From assembly GCA_003136915.1 (NCBI GenBank), contig PLEB01000204.1, positions 1 to 13,247 of the forward strand: a DNA stretch of 13,247 bases. Reading direction: 5' to 3'. The notes below the pieces were generated by a model. It searched no databases. It had not been told where the DNA came from and saw nothing but the letters and a program-made list of their open reading frames with translations. Position 1 is the first letter of the stretch. Each line of letters opens with the position of its first letter. A program made the position numbers and the translations under genes. The DNA comes from Chitinophagaceae bacterium (GTDB lineage: Bacteria > Bacteroidota > Bacteroidia > Chitinophagales > Chitinophagaceae). Below are positions 1 to 7,676 of the stretch, piece by piece.

Positions 1-13
1 CTACCATTTTCAT
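1..13 (-). CDS. Possible 5' end of a minus-strand gene running off the left edge
   Basis: An ATG at 13-11 opens a minus-strand frame reading Met-Lys-Met-Val before the window ends. The Lys-rich start is what an exported Bacteroidota protein often begins with, and the next minus-strand gene after the glycosidase would be expected here. A -7-like box (TATTTTCG, plus-strand positions 44-51, one mismatch to TAnnTTTG) lies 30 bases upstream, a sensible distance, but I see no good -33 box. Only four codons are visible, so the product cannot be named and the call may be wrong. Confidence 0.25.
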
Positions 14-71
14 GTAAGCGCAGGTTTAGTAAAAATCATGCTGCGAAAATACTGGGTAATTAGGGAAGAAT

Positions 72-167
72 TAAAAATTAAAAAGTAAAAAGTAAAAATT
101 GGAGCGCTTATTCAATGGATCATTGAAATCAGGTTCCAATTTTTACTTTTTTACTTTTTAATTTTTA
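72..167. repeat. Long AT-rich inverted repeat with nested hairpin, likely terminator of the GH3 gene
   Basis: The left arm (72-103) and right arm (135-167) are reverse complements over about 32 bases with a single 1-base indel. Both are runs of A or T broken by GT/AC and end in TTGGA/TCCAA at the inner side. Between them lies a second perfect hairpin, TTCAATG (111-117), loop GAT, CATTGAA (121-127). The right arm ends 3 bases from the GH3 stop codon. On the minus-strand transcript the structure ends in a U-rich arm, so it can act as a factor-independent terminator. Its size and nesting also fit a dispersed non-coding repeat element, which one window cannot test. Confidence 0.7.
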
Positions 168-170
168 CTT

Positions 171-2585
171 TCACCGTTTCATCTCCTGAATGTTTATTGC
201 CGGAACCAACACTTTGTTTAGCTTCGGCAATTGCAATTCTTTGCTTAAAGTAAAGTCTTTTGTAATCCTGATATCTTCTGATGAAGCGCCTATTTTCACC
301 TGGTAGGTTCCGGATTCTGCAACCCAGCGAGTCTGCCGGGTATCGAAGGAAGCCAGTGCATTTTCATCCAGTGTCATCTCCAAAGTCTGGGATTGTCCTG
401 GTTCTAACAAACGCGTGTTTGCAAATCCCTTCAACTCTTCCCGGGGCTTATCCATTTGCTTTGCCGGGGCTGAAAGATACAATTCCACTACTTCCTTTCC
501 TGCCAGCTTGCCGGTATTGGTCACCGTGACAGAAACCTCCAGTTTATTTTTGAATGAACTACTGCTAAATGCCAATGCGCTATATGCAAATTGAGTATAT
601 GACAAGCCAAAGCCGAAAGGATAAGCTGTCTTCACATGAAATGTATTGAAATAGCGATAACCTACATAGATCCCTTCTTCATAAGTCACTTCTGCGGCAC
701 GGCCTCCAAATGGTCTCGTATTTGCAGCGGTCTGTGGCTCCAGTTCATGGCCAGGGAAGTTTTTAGCCGAGGAAACATCTTCATATTTGATCGGGAAACT
801 GGTGGCGAGTTTACCAGAAGGATTTACTTTTCCGCTAAGAATATCGGTTATGGCATTTCCGCCTTCCAGACCGGGTTGCCATGCAAGCAGAATTCCATCC
901 GCCAATCCGCGCCAGCTATCTGTTTCAATTACACCGCCAATATTAAGCACCACAATCAGTTTTTTGCCTTTGGCATGAAATGCATCAGAAACCTGTTTGA
1001 TCATATCTTTTTCATCATCAGAAAGATTAAAATCTTTTTCCACTTTGCGGTCTGCACCTTCGCCGGCATTTCTGCCGATCGTAAAAATAGCCAGATCAGA
1101 TGATTCTGCTTCGCTTGCAACGGAAGCCGCGTCGGGCTTCATTTCCGGAATGGGCGGAGGCAACATAAAGAAAGATCTTGTTTTGGGCCTTTTCGCATTT
1201 TCTTCCGAAATATAATTTTCATAGCTGTTGCTGAGCGTACCATCCAGGGCAAATCCTGCCTTTTCGAGTCCTTCTTTTAAAGAGACCGTATAAGCTTTGT
1301 TCACATTGCCGCTTCCGGTTCCACCTGCAATCAGGCTATATGAAGTATTTCCAAAAAGAGCAATCTTTTTCCCTGAAGAAAGCGGTAGGCTGTTTTCATT
1401 TTTCAGCAGCACCATGCCTTCAGTGGCGCTACCGCGGGATACCTGTGCATCAGCAGCCAGGTCTGGCTTTTCCGAAGGCTGGTATTTTTTGAACGATGGA
1501 GAAAGTAGGATAAGATCCAGAATCCTTTCCACATTTCCATCGAGCATGTGTTCATCAAGTTTGCCCGCTTTAACCGCATCTATTATGGCTTTGGATTGGG
1601 CAGGCGTTCCCGGCATCAGGAGATCGTTGCCTGCTTTCATTTGAGCCACCGGATCTTTCCCTCCGAACCAGTCGGTCATCACCATACCTTTAAATCCCCA
1701 CTCCTTGCGGAGAATGGTGGTGATCAGTTCAGGGTTTTCAGAAGTGTAAGTCCCGTTGATCTTATTATAAGAACTCATCACCGTCCATGGATCCGATTGC
1801 TCAACCGCAATTTCAAACCCGCGCAAATAGATTTCCCTCAGTGCACGTTCACTCACGATAGTATTGATCTGATTACGATTCGTTTCCTGGTTATTGGCTG
1901 CAAAATGTTTGATGGAAGTTCCGACTCCATTGGATTGAATTCCCCTTACGATGGCTGCAGCTATCTTTCCGGCTATCAGCGGATCCTCCGAGTAATATTC
2001 AAAATTTCTTCCGCCTAATGGATTTCGGTGAATGTTCATTGCCGGGCCAAGAATAATATCAATTCCATAATCATGTATTTCACTTCCAAACGCATCACCT
2101 ACTTTTTCAACGAGGGCAGTATCCCAGGAAGAAGCAAGTAAAGTGCCTACAGGAAATGCAGTTGCATAGTAGGTCCTGGAGCTGTCACCGTTTCTGAATG
2201 GATTTATACGCACGCCGGCAGGGCCATCAGATACGGTTATGCTCGGAATTCCCAACCTGTCGATGGGATGGGTTCTCCCTGCCGAACCCGGAACTTTTTC
2301 AGGGAGGCTAGCAGCCTCCGGGTCCGTTGGCGGCGGTGTAAAGCCCGGGTTGGCATTTGCAGTATCTGTATTTGGTCTGGATGTGGCAGTAGCCGGTGCC
2401 CTTCTTGAAGGCTGCCCACCCGGCATTCTGAATCCCATGCCCACTACCAGCCTGGCTTTCTCTTCCAGGGTCATAGCGGCGACTACTTGTTTTACTGATT
2501 GTGTACCCAATTGAGGCGGGTTCCCCTGAGCGTGGGCGGCAGTCTGAAACAGAACAGCAGATGCAGCCAGATAAACCAATTTCAT
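171..2585 (-). CDS. Secreted glycoside hydrolase family 3 beta-glycosidase (beta-glucosidase type)
   Basis: This 804-residue enzyme hydrolyses terminal beta-linked glycosyl residues with retention; beta-glucosides are the likeliest substrate, but beta-xylosides cannot be excluded. A signal peptide (1 to about 20, ending AHAQ) sends it to the periplasm or the outer-membrane surface. The GH3 N-domain covers about 30-360, with DGPAGVR (120-126), RNPLGGRNFEYYSEDP (187-202), KHFAANNQE (226-234) and the nucleophile Asp305 in MTDWFGG. The GH3 C-domain covers about 388-600 and holds GEGADR (508-513), where Glu509 fits the acid/base. A fibronectin III-like C-terminal domain follows (about 695-770). 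Residues about 54-98 form a Pro/Thr/Ala-rich insertion before the first barrel strand. The ATG at 2585 is directly followed by the signal peptide. The gene lies 40 bp after the outer-membrane receptor on the same strand and is probably co-transcribed with it. Confidence 0.93.
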   Translation of the reverse strand: MKLVYLAASAVLFQTAAHAQGNPPQLGTQSVKQVVAAMTLEEKARLVVGMGFRMPGGQPSRRAPATATSRPNTDTANANPGFTPPPTDPEAASLPEKVPGSAGRTHPIDRLGIPSITVSDGPAGVRINPFRNGDSSRTYYATAFPVGTLLASSWDTALVEKVGDAFGSEIHDYGIDIILGPAMNIHRNPLGGRNFEYYSEDPLIAGKIAAAIVRGIQSNGVGTSIKHFAANNQETNRNQINTIVSERALREIYLRGFEIAVEQSDPWTVMSSYNKINGTYTSENPELITTILRKEWGFKGMVMTDWFGGKDPVAQMKAGNDLLMPGTPAQSKAIIDAVKAGKLDEHMLDGNVERILDLILLSPSFKKYQPSEKPDLAADAQVSRGSATEGMVLLKNENSLPLSSGKKIALFGNTSYSLIAGGTGSGNVNKAYTVSLKEGLEKAGFALDGTLSNSYENYISEENAKRPKTRSFFMLPPPIPEMKPDAASVASEAESSDLAIFTIGRNAGEGADRKVEKDFNLSDDEKDMIKQVSDAFHAKGKKLIVVLNIGGVIETDSWRGLADGILLAWQPGLEGGNAITDILSGKVNPSGKLATSFPIKYEDVSSAKNFPGHELEPQTAANTRPFGGRAAEVTYEEGIYVGYRYFNTFHVKTAYPFGFGLSYTQFAYSALAFSSSSFKNKLEVSVTVTNTGKLAGKEVVELYLSAPAKQMDKPREELKGFANTRLLEPGQSQTLEMTLDENALASFDTRQTRWVAESGTYQVKIGASSEDIRITKDFTLSKELQLPKLNKVLVPAINIQEMKR

Positions 2586-2625
2586 ATTGCGTGCAGTTGT
2601 TTAAAATTTTACTTAAAGAAATTAT

Positions 2626-5262
2626 TTATTGCATACCCTGCATGGCGTCCTGTGAGCCAGAGGAGTTCATGTTCTTTCTCTTGAAAAGGGAAACATCCAT
2701 TTTTCCAAAGCGGTAAGAAAAGTTGACCCGAACCAGGTCCGGATCCCGGATACGGTTGTAATCCTGAACAAAGAACTGACTTGATGAATGTTGGTCGGAA
2801 TGCTTCGTTCTGAAAATGTCGCCTATAGAAACACTGAGTGTGCCGGCATCAGCCTTGAAAAAACTCCTGCTCACAGCAGCATCCACGGCCCAGAAAGAGG
2901 CAATATATCCCTGCGAAGCACTCTGCGCGCCGCTAAGTCCCGGAGGGCCGCCCCCCATGCCTCCGCCCCCTGTATTCACGGGCAAATTGGTTTTGGATTG
3001 ATACATCCCGGTGATCTGTAACTTGAATTTGGCGGGAAGTTTAAAATTACTGTTCAGCTTGCCAAACCAGCTCCATAAAGCATTCTGGGAAGCTGTAACA
3101 TTGCTGGTATTGATCTTGGAATTGTACAGATTAATATTAGATGTGAGGTCCCACCAATTGGTTATATTATTCACAGATGTAAATTCAGCACCAACAGTCT
3201 GACTGTAGCTGGCGTTGATATACGTATTGACGAGGTCATTTTTCCCGGAAATGGCATTCGTAAACGTATCCAGGAAGCTCGTGATCAGGTTATCCGTGCG
3301 TTTATAATATATGGAAGCCAAAAAGGTATTATTGCCTTTAAAGGTTTTCATGTAAGACATCTCCAGTGAATTGGTAAACTGGGGAACCAGGTTTGGATTA
3401 CCTCTTGTAATATTCAGGCTATCCGTATAATTTGTATAAGGGATCAGCTGGAAGAAATTCGGACGATTGATCCTGCGCGTATAACTTATTTGTAATTCCT
3501 GTTTATTCTTTAGTTTCTGGCTAAGGAAAACAGAAGGGAAAAGACTCAGCGGATAAGAATTGCCAAATTGTTGCTTGGTATTAAAAACTTGTCCAGTATA
3601 GTTTGAGCTTTCCCCACGCAATCCTACCTGGTAGCCGAAATCTTTAATCGCACTCGTAAAAGAAACATAACCGGCATATACATTATTGGTATTCGTATAA
3701 TTCGTGGATGCGGCAGGGACCAAATAGAAATTATTATCCCCCAGGGTGTCGTAATAATTGTAAGTATTACTCACCAACTGCTGGCTATTCATTCGCAATC
3801 CGGCTTCCAGCTTTGTTTTAGCGTCAAATGGATGCACATAATCCGTTTGCGCGGTAATAAATTTATTGTTCCCGCTACCGTCTACTTTCTGCTGTGAAAA
3901 ATGGGCCACCGGTGACCCGGGATTACCGGAAAAATAGTCCGTAACGTATAAGGCATTGTTCTCATTTACCCCGGCAAAATAATTAAAGTCCGCCGTGATG
4001 TTCTCTCCTTCTTTCGGAAAAAGATGTTTGAAAGCAAACTGGAGCCCATTGGCATTAAATATTCTTTCAGTATTGGAGACCCGATCACTGTAAAAAGTAG
4101 TTGCGCCGCTCGGAAAATCAGTGGTATTCTGAATGTTCAGAAGTTCGTATGGTTTAAATTCTCCGTGTACCTTGATACCGGTTAAGGAAAAAGTGGTGCG
4201 GGGAGTCATGAAATAATCAAAACCTACGCTACCAAAAGCAAATCCGCCTTTGTTTTTGTCGTAGTTGGTTTGGTGTATGGTAGTTGGTGTATCCGTATAA
4301 TTAGTCCTGTCGGTGAATCCGGTGGTAACACCACGATTCTGGTTGACAAATCCCGCTGCGGTGAAATTGAATTTATTCTGACGAAGATTGAAATTCAAAC
4401 CGCCGTTAACGCCACCCCGGCTGTCGACCCCCGCCCTGACATTCCCGTTATATCCGGTTTTGCGATTCTTTTTCAAAATGATATTCAGGATACCCGCACC
4501 TCCTCCCGAAGCATCATATTTGGCTGAAGGATTAGTGATCACTTCCACACTTTCGATAGCATCTGCAGGAATCTGATCAAGTGTTAATGTGGTTGGCCGC
4601 CCGTCGATATAAATCTGTGGGGTACTGTTTCGGAGGGTCACATTGCCGTCTATGTCCACATTCACTGAAGGCACATTCTTCATTACATCCAACGCGGTAC
4701 CACCAGCATTCACAATATCTTTCTCCACGTTATAGGTTTTCTTATCGATATCCATTTTCAGCGTTGGCGCAGAAGCCGTTACAGTCACTGCTTCGAGTTG
4801 TTTTACATCAATTTGGAGTTTAATATTGCCAAGGTCTTTGTCGAATCCGTTAATGGCATTGCCAATGGAACTCATGGCCTGGGTAGGATCTGTGGTTGTT
4901 CTGGCCGTTCCTCCGGCAGGCATTCTCATTTGAAACGCCACCATTTGTTCATAAGGTTTAAAGCCGGATGCTGAGATCTTAAGTTTCAAGCCACCGAACA
5001 TGGGAAGGTCTTCAAAATCGAAAGTCCCGTTCGCCGTGGTGCTAAGTCCCTTAAGTAAAACAAATTTTCTCTTTTTTGTAACGGAGTCCATTTTATTCTG
5101 AAGAACGATCACCGTTGCTTCGCTAATGGGATGACCCGAACTATCTATTATCTTACCATAGATATGCCCCATATTGGGAACTTTACCTCCTCCACCGGGG
5201 AACTGGGCCTGTACTGCAAAAAAGCCGGCCAGGGAACACATAAACAGCAAAAATTTTTTCAT
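2626..5262 (-). CDS. TonB-dependent receptor-like outer-membrane beta-barrel protein (carboxypeptidase-regulatory domain, plug, barrel)
   Basis: This protein of 878 residues should sit in the outer membrane and take up a ligand with TonB energy; the ligand is unknown. From the chosen start it has a signal peptide (to about 20, ending VQAQ), a carboxypeptidase-D-regulatory-like domain (about 31-112, GHIYGKIIDSSGHPISEATV onward), a plug domain (about 160-262, with PQIYIDGRP and SVEVITNPSAKYDASGGG) and a barrel of roughly 600 residues of the 'outer membrane beta-barrel family' type. A Gly/Met/Pro-rich stretch lies near the end, and about 14 polar residues follow the last strand. The frame extends upstream to a TTG at 5379, but the ATG at 5262 is followed by a textbook signal peptide and preceded by a promoter at 5286-5315 that lies inside the longer version, so 5262 is preferred. 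No SusD-like gene is beside it, so it is not a standard SusCD pair. The GH3 enzyme follows after 40 bp. Confidence 0.9.
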   Translation of the reverse strand: MKKFLLFMCSLAGFFAVQAQFPGGGGKVPNMGHIYGKIIDSSGHPISEATVIVLQNKMDSVTKKRKFVLLKGLSTTANGTFDFEDLPMFGGLKLKISASGFKPYEQMVAFQMRMPAGGTARTTTDPTQAMSSIGNAINGFDKDLGNIKLQIDVKQLEAVTVTASAPTLKMDIDKKTYNVEKDIVNAGGTALDVMKNVPSVNVDIDGNVTLRNSTPQIYIDGRPTTLTLDQIPADAIESVEVITNPSAKYDASGGGAGILNIILKKNRKTGYNGNVRAGVDSRGGVNGGLNFNLRQNKFNFTAAGFVNQNRGVTTGFTDRTNYTDTPTTIHQTNYDKNKGGFAFGSVGFDYFMTPRTTFSLTGIKVHGEFKPYELLNIQNTTDFPSGATTFYSDRVSNTERIFNANGLQFAFKHLFPKEGENITADFNYFAGVNENNALYVTDYFSGNPGSPVAHFSQQKVDGSGNNKFITAQTDYVHPFDAKTKLEAGLRMNSQQLVSNTYNYYDTLGDNNFYLVPAASTNYTNTNNVYAGYVSFTSAIKDFGYQVGLRGESSNYTGQVFNTKQQFGNSYPLSLFPSVFLSQKLKNKQELQISYTRRINRPNFFQLIPYTNYTDSLNITRGNPNLVPQFTNSLEMSYMKTFKGNNTFLASIYYKRTDNLITSFLDTFTNAISGKNDLVNTYINASYSQTVGAEFTSVNNITNWWDLTSNINLYNSKINTSNVTASQNALWSWFGKLNSNFKLPAKFKLQITGMYQSKTNLPVNTGGGGMGGGPPGLSGAQSASQGYIASFWAVDAAVSRSFFKADAGTLSVSIGDIFRTKHSDQHSSSQFFVQDYNRIRDPDLVRVNFSYRFGKMDVSLFKRKNMNSSGSQDAMQGMQ

Positions 5263-5285
5263 ATAATGCGTTTGGTAATAATAGA

Positions 5286-5315
5286 CAAAGCTAATTTGGC
5301 GATTCTTACGACAAA
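5286..5315 (-). promoter_or_regulatory. Bacteroidota-type housekeeping promoter for the outer-membrane receptor
   Basis: On the minus strand TTTG (5315-5312) is followed after 18 bases by TAGCTTTG (5293-5286), an exact match to the Bacteroidota -33/-7 pattern TTTG / TAnnTTTG. The -7 box lies 23 bases before the ATG at 5262, implying a leader of about 18 bases. It sits in the 94-bp gap between the response regulator and the receptor, so the receptor-glycosidase pair can be transcribed independently of the two-component genes. This is a sequence match, not a mapped start site. Confidence 0.6.
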
Positions 5316-5356
5316 CAGAATTGAGACGAGCGGTCAATATCCTGCGACCAAATCCA

Positions 5357-6061
5357 TTACCCTCTGTTTCCCTGCCCAATTACCCGGAGGAGGTCGTCTT
5401 TATAGTGATCACTCAGGGGAAGTTCCTGGTTACCCAGGAATACGGAATTTTTGCGAATGGAGGTTATATAGGCAATAGCAACGATATAGGACTTGTGAAT
5501 GCGGAAGAATTTATTGGGCGGCAGTTTTTCTTCTATGCCTTTCATGCTCATTCGAATCACGAGCGGCTTGCCATCTGCAAGGTGGATCTTCAGGTAATCT
5601 TTCAAGCCCTCAATCTGTACAATGTCTGCGATGACAATTTTTATTAATCCGTATTCTGCGTTTACAAAAAAATAATCTGGCTGCTCGGCTGAAAAAGCAT
5701 TGTTCTTCAATTTGAAAAAATCCTGTGCTTTATTGCATGCTCTCAAAAATCGTTCCAGCGGAACCGGCTTAACGAGGTAGTCAATCACGTCCAGATTAAA
5801 TCCTTCCAGCGCATATTTTTCATATGCCGTGATCAGTATAACCATTGGCTTGACGGAAAGCGACTGGAGAAATTGTAATCCGGTAAGGCCTGGCATCTGG
5901 ATATCCAGAAAGATCAGATCTACTTCCTGTTTGCCCAGCACAGCAAGCGCCTCCATCGCATTACTACAGGAGGCCACCAGTCGGAAAGCGGGCACCTGCC
6001 TGATATTATCCTCAAGGAGTGCCAGCGCCAGAGGTTCATCATCTACCGCCAAAACCTTCAT
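5357..6061 (-). CDS. LytTR-family response regulator
   Basis: This 234-residue DNA-binding regulator is controlled by phosphorylation. The receiver domain (1 to about 118) has the acidic pair Asp7-Asp8-Glu9, phospho-acceptor Asp53 in FLDIQMPG, Thr78 in LITAY and Lys98 in LVKP, all as expected for an active receiver. The LytTR domain (about 128-230) carries EGLKDYLKIHL, FFRIHKSYIVA and a C-terminal LPLSDHYKDDLL. Its ATG overlaps the stop codon of the upstream kinase in an ATGA arrangement, so the two are translationally coupled and form a cognate pair. LytTR proteins bind paired direct repeats upstream of targets; I found no convincing pair in front of the receptor gene. The target is therefore unknown, with the downstream receptor-glycosidase genes an obvious candidate by position. 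Confidence 0.93.
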   Translation of the reverse strand: MKVLAVDDEPLALALLEDNIRQVPAFRLVASCSNAMEALAVLGKQEVDLIFLDIQMPGLTGLQFLQSLSVKPMVILITAYEKYALEGFNLDVIDYLVKPVPLERFLRACNKAQDFFKLKNNAFSAEQPDYFFVNAEYGLIKIVIADIVQIEGLKDYLKIHLADGKPLVIRMSMKGIEEKLPPNKFFRIHKSYIVAIAYITSIRKNSVFLGNQELPLSDHYKDDLLRVIGQGNRG

Positions 6062-7083
6062 GTAGCGTGCAGTTTAATTTGCAAAGAAACGGTGAACCAT
6101 CCATTTGCCTGATCGATACTAATCATATGTTTTTGGTCATACAGCAGATTCAGGCGCCGGATGACGTTGGCCAGACCAATACCAGCAACCCGGTCCTTGA
6201 TTTCTTCATTTCCGGAAACGAATTTGTTCCTGACCCGGAAATCTAACAATCCATCGGTGTACTTCAGGGAAATTTCAATTACCGGATCTTGTATGATGCC
6301 TGTTCCGTGTTTAAAAGCATTCTCAATAAATGGAATCAACAGCATGGGTTCAATAAGCTCGTTCCCTCCCGGATCCATATCCGTATGTATGGTCAATGAT
6401 TTCGCATAGCGAATTTTCTGCAATTCAATATAACTGAGTACGTACTCAACTTCCCTGGAAAGAGGCACTTTGGCTTCGTCGGATTCATAAAGCATGTAGC
6501 GCATCAGACCCGAAAGGCGGATCAGGGACGGCTCCAGCAGGTCTGATTTCAATCTCGCCATGGCCACCATATTGTTAAGGACGTTGAATAAAAAATGCGG
6601 GCTTACCTGGGATCTGAGGAAGGATAATTCCGTTTTTAAGTTTTCATTTTCTCTTTCCTTGAGCAACTGCTCCGTTTTCACCTGGTCGGAAAAAAACCGG
6701 TAAGCCGTACTCATTGCCCAAATAAACAGGTAGGGGAAAAGAAGAAAAAAAGATTCCCGGTGAAAACACCGCTGCCCGGTTTCTGAAGGTAATTGCGGGA
6801 GCACAATTAAAACACCCAGAAACAAAAAAATGATGATCAGGATATAGGCTCCCATCTTTTTGCGGTTCAGCAAACGCGGGATAAGCAGGAAGGAATTCAG
6901 GTAAAAAAGAGATATGAAAAATATGTCGAATATCAGGGATCTGAAAGATGTCATTCCCTTCCAGTTAACCCGGGGCTGATCATTTTCCCGGTGGAATAGC
7001 GCGGGCAGGGAAAATAAAAACAACCAGGCCAGGATATGAAAGCAGATTAGAGCGCCCCTGGAATTGTACCATTTTTTATTCAT
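6058..7083 (-). CDS. LytS/YehU-type sensor histidine kinase
   Basis: This inner-membrane sensor kinase of 341 residues phosphorylates the adjacent LytTR regulator. From the chosen start it shows about four membrane segments (near 12-30, 49-70, 78-97 and 112-131) with short loops and no large sensor domain. A short coiled linker follows, then the His_kinase (PF06580-type) motif QVSPHFLFNVLNN with His163 as the phospho-acceptor. The ATP-binding domain has the N-box PFIENAFKHG (Asn255) and the G-box GIGLANVIRRL (about 301-311). The longer frame starts with TTG at 7143 and adds 20 residues unlike a signal or membrane segment, so the ATG at 7083 is chosen. No clear Shine-Dalgarno site or promoter was recognised upstream. 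The 4-bp overlap with the regulator shows a shared transcript. Confidence 0.92.
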   Translation of the reverse strand: MNKKWYNSRGALICFHILAWLFLFSLPALFHRENDQPRVNWKGMTSFRSLIFDIFFISLFYLNSFLLIPRLLNRKKMGAYILIIIFLFLGVLIVLPQLPSETGQRCFHRESFFLLFPYLFIWAMSTAYRFFSDQVKTEQLLKERENENLKTELSFLRSQVSPHFLFNVLNNMVAMARLKSDLLEPSLIRLSGLMRYMLYESDEAKVPLSREVEYVLSYIELQKIRYAKSLTIHTDMDPGGNELIEPMLLIPFIENAFKHGTGIIQDPVIEISLKYTDGLLDFRVRNKFVSGNEEIKDRVAGIGLANVIRRLNLLYDQKHMISIDQANGWFTVSLQIKLHAT

Positions 7084-7382
7084 AAAGATGAAATCGCACC
7101 CAATGTAGGTATATAATGAAAATCTGCAGGCTTCCTGCGACAAAGGCCCCGATTTCTGCGATAAACAGTAAAACAGACCCGGGGAGGAAGAACTTCCAGG
7201 AAAATAGAGGTGGGCCAGGCCACCTTAGCTCCCAATTGGTCTGATGTAAATTCTTAACGGATAGCTGGTTGGGGGCATATTATTCGTCCTGTTCTCCCGA
7301 TAAACTCAAATCTTAACATTGGCCGACTGAAATCAATGTTACCTTTATATTATCACATTCGTGAATTAAAACATAGATAGCC
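7084..7382. other. Divergent intergenic region between the kinase and the lysine-rich small gene
   Basis: These 299 bases separate a minus-strand and a plus-strand gene and should hold both promoters. I recognise only the plus-strand promoter near 7318-7347. Two small dyads are present: GCAGG-ctt-CCTGC at 7126-7138 and AGGTGG-gccagg-CCACCT at 7208-7225. Either could be a hairpin or an operator, and neither is long enough to be convincing alone. No open frame of gene-like quality and no RNA gene was seen. Confidence 0.6.
7318..7347 (+). promoter_or_regulatory. Bacteroidota-type promoter for the lysine-rich small protein
   Basis: ATTG (7318-7321) and TACCTTTA (7340-7347) are separated by 18 bases, each one mismatch from the TTTG / TAnnTTTG pattern, with the same spacing as the receptor promoter in this window. 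The -7 box ends 35 bases before the ATG at 7383, giving a leader of roughly 30 bases without a Shine-Dalgarno site, as is usual in this phylum. Confidence 0.45.
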
Positions 7383-7637
7383 ATGGCAAAAAAAGCTAAA
7401 CAGCATGCTCAGAAATCGTTAAAGAAAACGATGCTTAAGGAAGTCCAGGGAAAACTGGCAGAATCTCTAAAAGAATATCATAAAAAAATCAGCGAAAAGA
7501 AATTCCAAAAAAAACTTCGCAAAGCAGGAAAGATCCTGACTGATTCGCTTGCCAAGGAGAATATTACTGTGGTTCCAAAAAAAGAACCGAAGGAAAAGAA
7601 AGTAAAAACCGCTACAGCTTCGGAATTAGTCTCCTAG
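7383..7637 (+). CDS. Small lysine-rich protein of unknown function
   Basis: This 84-residue protein has 24 lysines (about 29 percent) and only a few acidic residues, so it is strongly basic. It has no signal peptide and no membrane segment. Residues about 1-57 look largely helical and amphipathic, with repeated KK pairs (MAKKAKQHAQKSLKK, HKKISEKKFQKKLRK). A short Val/Pro break (about 61-65) leads to a second Lys/Glu/Pro stretch and a Ser/Thr tail. I do not recognise a named family. Charge and size would suit a nucleic-acid-binding or nucleoid-associated role, but this is inference from composition. The ATG is a clean start behind a promoter match, and A-rich coding is unlike the neighbouring enzymes. 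The gene ends convergently 39 bp from the DUF1232 gene, with no obvious terminator between them. Confidence 0.7.
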   Translation: MAKKAKQHAQKSLKKTMLKEVQGKLAESLKEYHKKISEKKFQKKLRKAGKILTDSLAKENITVVPKKEPKEKKVKTATASELVS

Positions 7638-7676
7638 GCAGCGCAACGTGCAAACTTTCTTTCATTCCCCATAAAT

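Noticed and set aside
1..15. 14-base identity (taccattttcatgt) with the start region of the LolA-like gene at 13085-13098, considered as a repeat or duplicated gene
   Set aside because: Identity ends outside the Met-Lys-Met-Val codons; a short Lys-rich start coding the same four residues explains it.
636..1103. Open plus-strand frame of 155 codons inside the GH3 gene
   Set aside because: It is antisense to a well-supported enzyme, its translation has no domain-like pattern, and it has no promoter or leader of its own; the same holds for 1297-1644 and 1548-2018.
2626..5262. SusC with missing SusD, i.e. a true SusCD polysaccharide locus
   Set aside because: The barrel and plug resemble the general outer-membrane beta-barrel family and not SusC, and no SusD-like lipoprotein is in the window.
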